The notes beneath the pieces are model-generated. The model made no database searches. It had not been told where the DNA came from and saw only the letters and a list, made by a program, of their open reading frames with translations. From the NCBI RefSeq assembly GCF_023078275.1, contig NC_062979.1, positions 11,538,502 to 11,602,501 on the forward strand: a DNA stretch of 64,000 nt. Direction: 5' to 3'. Below, piece after piece: positions 21,905-34,756 of the stretch (position 1 is its first letter; every line of letters begins with the position of its first letter). The DNA comes from Leguminivora glycinivorella. Lineage: Eukaryota; Arthropoda; Insecta; Lepidoptera; Tortricidae. The position numbers and the translations under genes were made by a program.

Positions 21905-24749
21905 GCGGCAACTAGAGATGGGCGCTGACGGGTAAATACCGGGAAAATACCCATATCTACCCAATCTACCCGGTATTTACCCGTATCTACCCAAATGAGC
22001 GGGTATAAAAAATAATCTATGAAATTAAAGATTATTCTTAATTTACATGACTGAAATATATTTTTCTACTAAAATAAATATATATATTTGACTAACTAAT
22101 ATTAAAATGTTAACAGAGATTCCAAATATTCCATATATCATGTGTTATTTACCACATTCAATTAAAAAGTTGTATTCCCCAGATGTTTTAGGCCCACTAA
22201 GTATTCAAATAACTTACTTAACTTAAACACGGTGGACAGACAAATTCAAATTCATTAGCCAATGAGGTCACAGCTTTGCAAAACGCCAGGTAGTTGCATC
22301 CGTATTTAAAGGGTGCAATAAGTCACTTGACCGGTCAGTTACTTTTTTTATTTTTATTTATGGGATACTTATACTTTAGTTTGTACTTAGTTAAACAAGC
22401 GCCACGTCCATGTGTGATTTTAATTAACACTTGCTTTGAATTCGGACTGTAATAATGCCTTCTATGTGACTTCGGCTAGATAGTAGGCTTTACCAAACAA
22501 ACAGCAAGTAACATTTTAGTGCTATAATTCTGGTTTTCGACGCTAAAAGCTACTATAGATGTCGTATAAAGATTTTCGCGTGACCGCCTGTCGTATAAAA
22601 GCCTCCAGTAACACCTTTTAGCTATATAAGCTTGTACCGCTAAAAGGTGTTATTAGGAAGTGATGTAAACGTTTATATCACCATTTTATAGAGCCGCTAT
22701 AGGCCTGGTCTATAACAGGATCAAATATGACTACTATAGGTCTATATTATTGTATAATAGTGTTAGGAATCACTGCTATGCAATCAATTTGCGCTACTAA
22801 GGTTCCCGACAAGCCGCTATAGTTGTTGCGTTATACAGCTAAAAGGTGTTATTAGGAAGTGATGTAAACGTTTATATCACCATTTTATAGAGCCGCTATA
22901 GGCCTGGTCTATAACAGGATCAAATATGACTATTATAGAACAATATTACTGTATAATGGTGTTAGAAATCACTGTTATGCAATCAATTTGCGCTATTAAG
23001 GTTACCAACAAGCCGCTTATAGTATTTTTAGTAGTTGTGTTTTAACAGATTTAAAACCTAACTATACCACTATTTTGGGATATAGTGGCTTTGGAAAACA
23101 CTGCTATAGTATTTAACACTGTATAGTAGTGATATGAATACCATTATAGAGTATATGAATACCATTTTTATAATGAAGTTTTCAGGATACGTTTATATAG
23201 CTTTGAAAAGGTTATAGTCGTTTTCTAATGCCTTTTATATCTCATCGCCGTATACGCCACAATGACTCTTTAAATATCACAGACCTGTTGAATAATGATT
23301 TCGGTATCTCTTTTAAAACACAATAGCGTTATAGCTGAGTTTACTATATGTTTTATAAACCAAATCAGATATATAAGAGTAGAAAACGATTACTTTTAAA
23401 TGACAATTTTGACCTTAAAAGGCTGCTTTATGGTGTTTATACATCGTAATTATGAAATCAGGCCAAAGATGCGGTATCTGGTTCCGTACAGTGTTTTTCT
23501 AGAAATTAACTTTAAAAATAGGTACACATAGCGACCAATTGTAGTTTAGATTTGTCATACTAAAAAGAAAACAACATTTATTAATACTGTTTAAAAGATC
23601 TTTCTATAGTAAAACATTGAAAACAAGTATTGTTTTCTATATAAAGAACTTATAAGTTAAACTGGATCATAGTTAAATTCTCATGCAACCCTAATTGAAT
23701 CCACAATGGCAGGCTTATGGCAGTGAATGCGTATGATAAGTGATATAGTCGAACTATAAAAGCGTATGTTTTACTTCTTGGATCCATAGTAGAAACTATG
23801 GTGCCAATAATTTTATTGTATTAAATTATATTTATTTATTTTATTCAAAACATGTATAAATCGAGGGCGCATTTAAAATACTCCATTAAACTAATATTCT
23901 TTTAACGGTAAAATTTCCATCGCATACCTTTTTGCAGTAATGATGGAAGTATATGAAATCCAAATTATGTTAATTGACACTAAACTTCACAAGTTCACAC
24001 GCCACTTTTCGTTAAGTTCCTCGTTTAGAACAGTTTTTGTTAAATATTACACACATTAAATTATTTTAGAAATTTCGCATTAAAAGGGACGGCAACTGCT
24101 ATTATAGAACAAAATAACCTGTATAACGGAATCTCAAATGCTACTATAGCATACATTGATACTATAATAGCGTTACTGTGTCCTCTATGTCAACAAATTA
24201 GCACAATAGTCATCATTACATCACCATTATAGACCTTAAACGTCACGGATGATACTGCTATAGGCCTATTATATCACTAAATGGCTGCATAATTGCGCCA
24301 AATCGGCTCTACAGTACCAATATAGACTATTTATAGGACCATTTAGTGTGATTTAATTTGGTGTCCTCGACCACTATAGGACCAGAAATTGTTACTTGAG
24401 AGGAACTATAATAAGCACACAAAATTTCATCCCCATCGGTTCAGCCGTTTAGGAGGAGGAGGTAACAAACACACAAGCATGTCAATGATATTTAACAAAT
24501 TCCTTATTCAATACAAATACTTCGATATATGTTTATAGAACTATATTAATAAAATATAAATATATTATACAATACCAAGAAAACATTTTTTCACGATTAA
24601 ATTCAATTTATGACCCATTTTATTACAATATTTATTTATACCCACCCATTAGGGTAGAAAAGGTAAATATCGGGTAGATTGGGTAAATACCCGGTAAATA
24701 CCCGATATCTACCCCGGGTATTTTCCCGCCGCCCATCTCTAGCGGCAAC
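21905..24749. mobile_element. Non-autonomous hAT-type element, 2.83 kb, with 8-bp TSD
   Basis: Body 21913-24741 starts TAGAGATGGGCG and ends in its exact inverted complement. It is flanked by the perfect 8-bp repeat GCGGCAAC (21905-21912 and 24742-24749). An 8-bp duplication with a T/C-AGAGATGGG-type end is diagnostic of the hAT superfamily (family knowledge). Both subterminal 70-100 bp carry repeated GGGTAAATACC / TACCCG motifs, probable transposase binding sites. There is no transposase frame, so it must be mobilised in trans. The interior is rich in CTATAG palindromes and contains a 199-bp tandem duplication. At about 24424-24470 lies 'ttcatccccatcggttcagccg', like a retroposon 3' end, possibly an older nested insertion. 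Confidence 0.9.
22639..23036. repeat. 199-bp tandem duplication inside the hAT element
   Basis: The anchor GCTAAAAGGTGTTATTAGG begins at 22639 and again at 22838. The following ~199 bp repeat with few changes, including GAGCCGCTATAGGCCTGG and 'gcaatcaatttgcgct'. A shorter related CTATA-rich stretch follows. Confidence 0.85.
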
Positions 24750-27700
24750 GTACCGGATCGTATCTCGGATCACCGAATGCACGGCCAGACGCGTCTAAAG
24801 GCCGTTGGCCTGCTTCTCGAGCGTGGGTCGTCTATGCGCTTGCATATTGCCCATACGGTTACGTATAGGTACATCGTTTCCGACATTGTTTTGAGTATAT
24901 TAATTATCCAATTACGCAAGCGCTGCGTCACGTCATGAAAGCCATTTGTATCCGCCCGCTATCGCTCACTTGCCAAAAGCTATTAATTACGGCCGGAGAA
25001 TAGAATATCTCGCCGGCTAATCCTCCGGAGACGGTTACGGTTACCGACAACGTTGATTAACGTCGCCAGCATTCCATTTACTCTTTATTTGTATATATGG
25101 TTCTCGATTACGTAAACGCGAGTAACCTTCTTTCGTCTTCGGGTTAAAATAAATAAATTAACGGCGTGATACGGCACAGATGCGCCGTTACGCACCTTGG
25201 ATGTGGTATCCGGCCAGCTTTTAGCTGGGCATGTTTTGATGGTTGAGCAATAAAGGAAAGTGATGGTCGAGGTTGTCGGTAATGATAGGCAGTACCTAGG
25301 TGCCAATTAGCGGGCGTTCTCACTCGAGTCTGTCGTCGAGCGCTAATCGTAGAAAATGGTAGAGATGAATCGTTAGTGTGGCGAGCGGCGTCACTCGCGC
25401 ACCCGGCGAAGAATGCCGATGGAAACAACTGTTGGTTTCCTCGAACCCGGAGCGTGACGAGAACCGGTTACACGACACCGAGCAGAAACAATGCATTTTG
25501 CCTTTCGTTAATTTTAAACGTATTTATGTTTATAAAACCTTGCAAGTCTAAGAACCGCGCCGGTATGCTGAACGAAGACAAACAAAGCCGATGTGTTTAC
25601 ACAAATGTTATTGGTGTACGAGTACAATACGGATTTCAATAACAGAAATACATACATTAATCTAGCTGGCTCATGCGAGTCATGCGTGGTAAAATTCACA
25701 GAAGTAAAGTTTATGATAAATGATAATGGTACTAATCAAGAATGTAAGAGTGTTTTATTATAGTTATTAAAACAAAAAGCTTTCATTAAATTAACTAAAT
25801 AAGTCATGTTTCGGTAGGTAAATACTTAGTAAGGCAAATATCTACCCATGTGTATCTTTGCTAATAGGTATCTGTTATGAGTTATGAGCAAACATAGCAA
25901 ACTTGTTTTTTTGTACATTAATAAATTTAATAATGTAATGATAATGTAATCGTACAAAGACAAAAGTAAACAAACGTTTAGCTGGAACAACGATAACATT
26001 TCAAAGGTAGCGTAGCGATAGCGACATAATGAATAATCTTAGTTTTATATTACTGCGTGTACGTATTAAATACCACAAATACTTACGAAATAATCACATT
26101 ATATATATACCTACACATACAAGACAATAACTTGATATTTCAGTAATTAAACTTGAAGGGCATTTGAAGGTGAACGAGCTAAGCTAAAAGGTAAAACATT
26201 GGTGACACATTTTATTTCCATTTTTATTATCAATACAATTACAATGTAATAACTTTATTCTTGCCGCATTAATCATATAACACATAAACCGCATGGTAAC
26301 AGCGTCATTTACTGTGAGTAGGTACGTACGTACAAGAAAAATGTGGTAATATAACTACAAACACGTTTCTCCGATAATCAAAGCATTTATACGTAAGTTA
26401 TAATATAAAATACCTATATCAAGAAAACTAAGTATGTATGAGTCGTTTACGCAAGTGTTACTGGATTACACTGAGCACATAGTGTACATACATTCCCATA
26501 AGCTGGATACGTGTTGGCGAAGAAGAAAAACAAAGCTATTTAAATATGTATTTGCCAACTGAACAATGTTAAACGATCAAATTTTGTTGACGATGACGAA
26601 CATGCGACGCACGGCGTGCGAGCAGACTTGAACGTTATGCAATAAATCGTCGTTTTTAATTGCCGACAATTACCAGCAGGTCGTATCAACAAGGTTATAT
26701 ACTGACAATGCATTAATGTAGTTAATGTACATTACTCGCACAATGCTATGCCGATAAAAACTGCGTGTTGTTCGTAAATAGCGAGTGGGACGCTGGTCTG
26801 TGCGGTGTGCACCTTGAGAACTGGTTTGCCGTTTATTATTACCTATGCCCGTAAGGTAAAATATGCCCGGCCCTCGATTTGCTTGCTCGATAGTAGGTCG
26901 TTAAGACACACATACGATCAGTATGCACATAATTTAATTGATTAAATGTTCCTTTAACGGCCGCTTATAAATTAAATATGTTTGTATTAGATCTGCCTCG
27001 ATTCTTGTGTAATTTTGTATGCATAACGGTATACGTGAGTTATAACATTTCCTTAATACGTGTTCAACTGTTCATTAGATTTTAAAATAAAACACCATAA
27101 GCAAATGGACAACATAAACGGGTGAATTTGTTAGTGGCACAATTCCCGTGCGGCGGCGCGTTATAAATTAAACGGACATAAAAGACGGATGAGCGAGGAT
27201 AAAATGAGATGTCGTATAGTGAAAAGTTTACGAGGGCCCGCGAGCCGCAGTCTACGCACACAGTTGGCGTATGTTCAATTCCTGTTTGAAGTATTTTCGG
27301 AGCCACGCACGCTCCCGCGGAGCTGCCATGTTTACTAAATACTAGCACTCGATTCAATTCCACATTTTATAAACACAGTGCCAAAAGAGTTTCGCCTGCC
27401 GATTGGCATTGTATATAGAATAACATCGGCTTTATTTTTCCCTGCGCCGTTGCTACCCGCTAATCCGCTCAATAAATTGATTTTGCTTCGGTTTACACAA
27501 CTGTTAATGAAATTTTAAGACTGTTTCTATTTACTAAATGCTATATCTACAGAAACAGCGACGGTAGTAATAACACACAACTCGAACAGGTATTTTGGCT
27601 GCCTTCTAGAAGTTCTAGGTAAAATATATATAATATAAAACAAAACTATCTTAAACCAAATATCTGTAGGTACCTATTTCGCTGGTTTGTGGTATAAACG

Positions 27701-28397
27701 ATGATGGTTAAATATCAATAAATTACATTTCAATATCTGAATAAAACATTGAGCAGACTGATAAAATATTGTAATGATTTTTTTCCAAATGCGAAGGTAA
27801 GTCTGGACAGAGTCCAGCTCCTTGTTTAAAATGTAAGTTGTGATGTAACGCCGCAGTTGGCAGTAAACGAGGATATGTTCTAAAAGTCAAGCTAGTATAA
27901 ATAATTGATGAATCTGAGCGGCCGGATGGACGGCGCGGAAGAAGAAACCGACCGAGACGGCAGCCGGGATCTGTGCGCCGACTGGTTTAGGTCCATCGCT
28001 ATACTCGTGGGAGCGAGGACCAAATAAAACGCTCGCCAGATAACTGAGAGGCATTTACGTGGAATGAAGAAAGGAATACATTATACAGTATCGAATGGGA
28101 TGAAAGGGCAAAAACATGATCTACCATCTACCTGCGCCGGCCCTTTGAGTCGGACGAGGCGCTCGTTCGAGCAGGTTCCTGGAATGTCCTTCAGATTGTT
28201 AATAAAAATGCCTCGCAGAGGAATCCGGCGAACGACTTCTTGGGATTTAGCTAATAAGTGTAATAAAGATTTCTTTGATGATATTGATTCCAGCAAAATT
28301 GCCAATTAAAACCGAATCTCATAGGTATTTTGATAGGAACTCTTATTCCAGACAGAATAGTGAAAAGATCATGATCGTATAATATTTAATTAATAAT
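24750..28397. other. No gene recognised
   Basis: AT-rich with GC-richer patches near 25190-25480 and 27900-28030. Open frames at 25085-25642 and 28064-28309 overlap on both strands and match no family I know. No convincing exon is bounded by splice sites. Confidence 0.5.
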
Positions 28398-29132
28398 AAT
28401 CATGATAGGGATAGGGATGTGACGACCCCATCGCCCATTGGTTTTACCAGTGCAATCAGTCAACGCAGGGCAGCTTGTGGCGAGCTGTTGGGGAACAGCG
28501 ACCCCACGTACCCGAGTGCTCCTGGGGAGTTCTGTTACCCGTAAGGCGGTGGGTGGGACAGTACTCTCTACCTCTGGCTTGCCTTGGCTGGCCGTCCAGA
28601 GTGGAGTCGTTAGGGCTATACATGCCCCAGGGGTGGAAGTGAAAATTTGCATAAGACGCGAGTTGGTACAGTGGCTTAACAGCCACTGGGCAGAAAGCGG
28701 TGTACACCTCTCGACACCCTTGAGTTCTCACACCGGTGTTGCCCTTGAGCCATCTTGGATGTCGCTTTTTGTGGGGGCCCATCTTGTGGGGACGAGTCAC
28801 CGTCTGCCGGAAATAAAATTGGATACCGTTTTATTAGGCAGGCGTCCGGTTTTTTATCCATAGCCCAGTATTTAGTCCATCACTTTCATCAAAATAGACC
28901 AGTTCATTTTAGATTCCATTAACTCTCAAATAGTCCTTACACCCTGGCGGGTGTTGCCTCTGCGTGTGTCCCATGATACGGGCAAGGGCAACATTCGCTC
29001 GGTGTACCCCTTACATTTCATTAAAATCTCGAAAGGGCCTCTACGCGTTGGCTTCGGCCCCGCGCACGCCTCCCAAAGGTCCGGAATACCATTGTTCCGT
29101 GATGGGAAAGACAAAAAAAAAATCATGATAGG
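28398..29132 (+). mobile_element. Dispersed retroposon family, copy 2, with 12-bp TSD
   Basis: Body 28410-29120 is flanked by AATCATGATAGG at 28398-28409 and 29121-29132 and ends in a run of A, so it inserted by target-primed retroposition on the plus strand. It shares several long blocks with 7612-8328, but its tail is poly(A), not (TAA)n. Long open frames here (for example 28438-28863) reflect composition; they show no reverse transcriptase motif. The parent element is unknown to me. Confidence 0.8.
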
Positions 29133-32100
29133 TACATATACATGTATATCGCTGATACAAATGTACATTGTATAACTAAAGAAAGTATAGAAGATGAGGT
29201 AGGTACTGTAAATGTTAAACTAGCAAAAAAAGTAAAGGAAACCGACACCATAATAATACAAGTTTTACTAGTGGCTGCGTGGCTTCGGCAAACACGTTCC
29301 ACGATGTAGGCACGTCGCGGCCAAAAGGAGCAAGAGAACAACCACCCCCAATACCAACTTAGAATGGAGTCTAAAAACGGCTCATAAAGTTCCAATTGGT
29401 TTGCAAAACTTTGCACATTGCTCAGCTAAATATAGTCAAGAAACAAAAAGTCTCGGATCTCGTAAATATTTCGACATTTTTGCCGCGAGCGAGTTGTTAT
29501 TTTGCGTTTATTGAGTCGGCTCTTGATTGTTCTTCTCGACGGCTTTAGAGCATTGAACTTGGCAATTTTAGTAGCAAGCTATTATTATACGTTTATGTAA
29601 GTGCGTCCGCATTTGATAGCCTAATCCAATTATAATAAATATTGTGAACCGCAGACGAGAAGTGACGCGTAAAAATAATAATGAACAGCTGTTTCATATA
29701 TTTAACCTTGGAACCTGTCTTGAGGCCCGGTCGCACCCTACCTCCCCTAAGATCCACAGAACGGAACACGTGTTCGCTCCCACAGAGCCATATTTATAGC
29801 TTCGGTATTTGATTACACAATAAATCACAGCTAATAAACCCGTATCAAATTCTCTAATGTTCAAAACCAAATTATGAAGAAACTTTATGTACCTAGACTA
29901 TAAAAAGACTTAGAAACCTACTTAGGATTAGTAATACGATAGATTGCACCGACATACAGTAATAATTTTAATTTAAATGTTGTCAACTCTCAATGAGATG
30001 ACTCATTTCATTTATTTTGGCCATTGCTGACTGACCTAAAACTCCTACAACAGCTTATTAAAATGGCAGCAGAAAAGGCTAACGTAACGTAACAGGTAAC
30101 AAACAAGTTGCGCTGTGAATCGTCGAAAAGAGGTCAGTGACTGGAGCGGGGTGAAAGGGTGGCTGGCGAGGGCGGAGGGTGTATAATAATACATTTGAAA
30201 AACCGCTCCAAACATCTGCCGCACATGTGATGTGCGTACCCCGCACTGGAATAATGCAAGTCGGCCGCGCAACCGCACCGATACGGCTGAGCTTTTTGTG
30301 CAGTAGTTTTTTGTTGTCTTCACGCTTTGTGAGCGAGCTTTCAAACGGACAATGCCTCTTTATTAGAAAGGAAATCAATACAGTTGTGACGTTCGCAGAG
30401 AACAATTTAAGCGTACGGGAACAGAGACTGATTTATGATCGTGGCTTAATGGACCTGCTTCTTCAATATAAATCGGATTAGTTACAGCAGAGTCGACATG
30501 CAGTTATACAGTCGATGAGAGAAATAGCAACCATCATTCACGGCCACGGACGTCAAACGGACAAAAAGTATGGCTGACTAGACTTGTAATTAAGAAGTTG
30601 GCTCGGAGAGTTGGAAGAGGATTGCAAATCGATGCAGTCCGCGGAAGATCACCGCGGCTTGGACGCTTGCCAGACACTTTCGTTGGCTCGAGTGTCGCCG
30701 GAACAGTGAAAAATGGCACTTACATTACAGGTTATAGGCTCTGCTACGAGTTAGAAAACGCTTAATTTATGCTAACCACTTAGTAACGTTGCGAATAGAA
30801 AAATAATTTTAAAAGACATTATTAAGGTTTCAAACACCTGAGGTGTTAATATTACATTAACAAGTGTGCCCGCTTTAATCCAGTATTTGATATCCAAGCG
30901 AAACGCCGTGTACGAATATAGATTAGTTTACAAGTAGGTTATACTTTACGGATGGCAAAATAAATAGATTACAAGTAAATTTACTGTCACATGAGAGTAA
31001 AGTGACTTTAAATGAATAGCATAAGTAAGATTAGGCGAGTCCTCAAGCAATATCATATCATCAAAGTAATCGAGATAAAGGTGCAGTAAATAGATGCCGG
31101 TAGAGCCGAGCAGAGATCGTGAGTCGTGGCCTTTAACTCGTGAGTCCCCTGGGGCGAGACGAGCTCGTTCCGAATGTTACGAGGCATGACTTTGCTTTTG
31201 CATTCCCATACGTTCAATGTTGTCAGTAATGTTAGCATAATACGGGATAGCACTTACGGACAATGCGTTCTCTCACGCTTTTTTGCTTCGTGTGAGAATT
31301 TTGCGAGAAGACTTTATTATTATGTCTAAGTGTCTACAATACCTGACTGCTTCGAACTGGTTGGCTTAATAAGTTCAAAACGACGATAAAAACAACGCTC
31401 AAATTCGGTACGCCTCAACATCAAAATAATGACGGGCAACAAAAAATAAACATACAAAGCGAAGTACCAATCAACCTAGAAACTATTTCGAAACGTGTTA
31501 TAATCTTATTACCATCATCGTGATCTCGCAGATAGTTAAATACAAAATAGATGTCGTAATAGACGAGTGCAGACGAGACGAATGGTGAGCGGCGCGGGCG
31601 GCGCGGAAAGTCCCGTTAGGAGAAAGTAGCCGCCTACACTCCGGGCCAAAGGATCGTGACGGCGCGAGCGCTGCGCTGATCACGGCCAACTTGGAAGCAC
31701 TACCACAGAAAAGCCTTATTAAACTTTTCCGTGGGGCTTAATCGATAGTAGATCTGTGTAAGAATGTCGTATGGTATTTATTTTATTCAATATGTCCATT
31801 TAACTAAGTATTATTATCCATTCCACACGCGGCCATCGCTTAAAAAATCTTCGCGACGTAAAGTAACAATAGAAAGTGCGAACGTGCATTCAGTGAGAAC
31901 GCGCGCCACCCCTGAGTAGGCCGCGAACTCGCGGCCGCCAGGATGTACTTGTAGCGCGGCGATAGAATCGCGGAGTGAGCCGCCCCTGGCACTACTCGAT
32001 TTTATCGACGCCTAATATGGCCACTTTATAACTGACACGATAATCAGATGCCTCGGTTTTGCATCACGCACGACCAAACTTTCAAGTTCAATAACTTTTT

Positions 32101-33628
32101 GCCGATGCAATCTGTCAGTGCGCAACAGGGCGGGACGTGACATTGTTTTGTGAGTCACAAAAACGATCCAATGACAACGCGATTTCGGTTCGCTAGAAGC
32201 GTACAACTCTCTCTTTTTTGCAGAAAGGAATTTTGCTAAATCTTGAAAAATCACTCAGTCGTGACTTTGCAAAAACATGCAGCATAAGAAATCAATCAAT
32301 CATACTGACCGTTGGGCACTACTAAAATCTAGGTTATGTAACTAAAATGGGAATAAAAACCGTTGGTAATACGTTATAGACTTTTACTTCACGAGCACAA
32401 AAATTTTGTGAATAAGTTGCAAGTGTAAAATATGTATTTATTTGTAATTTTCTGTGCCTGTACTCTGTATCTTGTCATAGGGGAGTCATATTCTATGAAA
32501 ATTGTTGCTGTGTATCAATCCAAAGTAATTACCCGTATAATGTTTTATAAATCTACATTGGAATTTATAATGCATTAAATGTCTTATTAAAATAGGTGGA
32601 ACCCTGTCAAAGCGAGTAAGCGACCATCTCGGCAATGACTGCGGAAGTGGTAAATAAATTCATGGCGATAATTGCCGTTTCATAACTCCACAGGCCACTA
32701 GGCAGTTGCCGACTTGCCCAACCGGTCGCGGCAGGTGCTGCATGCGACCCTGAATGCACTTCGTGTGAAGCGCTTGTTAGCCGATTTCGTCTGATAACCT
32801 AGAAAATATGGAATGATTGATGAACAGGTGAGCGTGAGCGATCGTACTACATACAATTTGTTCCGAAATTATTGGATGTTTGTTCTGACCACAGAAGACC
32901 GTTTGGTCAGTGGTTGATCCGTGGTTCTGATATTAATTGCAGGCAATAGGGGTGAGAAGTGCAAAACGCCTATATGTATTAATTAGCTACACAAAGTAAG
33001 AAAGTGTAGATGGGTAAGTTATACAAAATATACATTAATCCTCAATACTGTATTGTATGGCCATCTTTGTAACGTTTAACTACATTAAAACTCAAAATAA
33101 GAAGGAGACGAAACAGCTGATAGCCATTAAGACTCTTTGCAGACACTGATAAAACCAGAGTATGAACTTTACTAAACAATTAAACCACCACGCTCAACCG
33201 CATTTTATAAACATTAATTACGTTGAAATTTCAAGGTGCATTGGAACCATAAGGCAGTGCAATTCCATACAAAAACCCGCGTGTATAATTATCGAATGCG
33301 GAGGTGGTCGAGCATATTAAGCTTCTGGAGTGTCTTTCTACTTGCTTACCAAGCATGGGATTGTCTTTCGCGAACCAGTATAAGTACATTTCCTGATAGT
33401 ACATAGTTGTTACGGATCTGGAGGTCATGTTAATCTGATCTTCTTGAGAACTTGTTCAAGCAGCAGGAGCACATGGTCTGATAGAAAGTCGTGCAAGATT
33501 ACACGGTGCGGACGGAACCGGTCGCGAAACCTGGGCATTAGCCGCTGTAAACACCGGCTTCGATATGTGCAACATGTGCAACAATACGCGATCATTTATT
33601 CTTTTAATTAAGAACTTTCACAATATGT
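29133..33628. other. No gene recognised; several GC-rich islands
   Basis: GC-richer islands at about 30110-30290, 31560-31690 and 31880-32000 stand out from AT-rich DNA and may be regulatory. Overlapping frames at 30045-30481 are open on both strands and look like composition effects. No repeat termini were identified. Confidence 0.5.
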
Positions 33629-34756
33629 CAATGAACAGGTTTACTGACGATTCGCCAAAAAACGTTTCCCAAAGTTTCACATCCCAAAGTATTATTCCCA
33701 AATTATCATTTCCCAAATAAACGTTTGGCAAAACAACTTATCGCAAATTGACATTTAGCAAAACTTTTTTTGGCAAGTATTTGTTTCCCAAAACATTTAC
33801 TTGGTCAAATTTCATTTTACCAAATATTATTTAGTCAAAGGTATTGTTAGGCAAAATTTCCATTTCCCAATATATTGTAATTAAATGGCGCACTAGAAAT
33901 TTGTTTGTTGATTTTATACTTTGTATCCAAGATTTGTGTGAAATAATGTGTATGTCGTACTTTTTTTCCTCCTGCTGCAAATGTCAAGGATGACATTTTC
34001 ACTTACATGTCCGGAATTCCGGATACATTTTATTAAAAAGAAACCTTATGTTTTCAAGACCATTATGTTCTATTAATTTTTAATTACTTTAAAAAGCCAT
34101 TTTCGGTTTGCTCACTGTCAACCTAACACGCTCCTCCTCGCTTCGCTCGTCGTCGCACCTAAACTGACCCTATCACACACGAGTTTTCTGTTACAATACT
34201 AATACAATTATTACATTGCGTGCACATGCCTTGTAATATTTATTGACAAACGTGGTTTTGCATGGTGTAATTTGTAGAAACATTTTTTGACAAAAAAAAG
34301 TAGTTGACAAAATAGTTTTGTCCAGTGATTAATTTGACAAAAATAAAGCTGAGTAAACTTTTCTTGTCCAACTGAAGCCTTGGGAATAAAACTGAAATTA
34401 TCATTTGAGAATTTTAAGTTAAATTTGGCAAAAAAATCTTCGGTAAATTAAATTAATCCCGTAGAAATGAAAATGCAAATGCCTAAATATTTTCGAAATT
34501 TGCGATGTGAAATTTTGACCAAACATGTTTTTGGGATAGTTTTGCCATTAAAAACGTTTGCGAAATAAAGTTTTGTCTAAATAAAATTTGACTAAGTAAA
34601 ATTGTGCCAAATGATAATTTGACCAAACAAATTCATTGCGAAACATACCTTTACCAAACAATACTTTGGGAAATGAAACTATTGCGATATGATTATTGGG
34701 AAATGAAATTTGACGAAACGTTTTTTGGCGAAACGGCAGGACACCCAATGAACAGG
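33629..34756. mobile_element. Fold-back element of degenerate CCAAA units, 11-bp TSD
   Basis: Body 33640-34745 is flanked by CAATGAACAGG at 33629-33639 and 34746-34756. The ends are inverted: both carry TTCGCCAAAAAACGTTT close to the boundary. The left third repeats variants of 'ttcccaaa' and 'ttggcaaa' every ~15-20 bp, and the right third has the complementary 'tttgggaaa' units, so the arms can fold imperfectly over their whole length. The centre is unique. Open frames across it are repeat-driven, with no coding signal. An 11-bp duplication would be long for hAT and more like Mutator-type elements; I leave the class open. Confidence 0.75.

Noticed and set aside
28438..28863. 141-codon frame inside a repeat
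   Set aside because: Lies wholly inside the 12-bp-duplication-flanked retroposon and has no reverse transcriptase or endonuclease motif; the frame is not kept in the sister copy at 7.6-8.3 kb.
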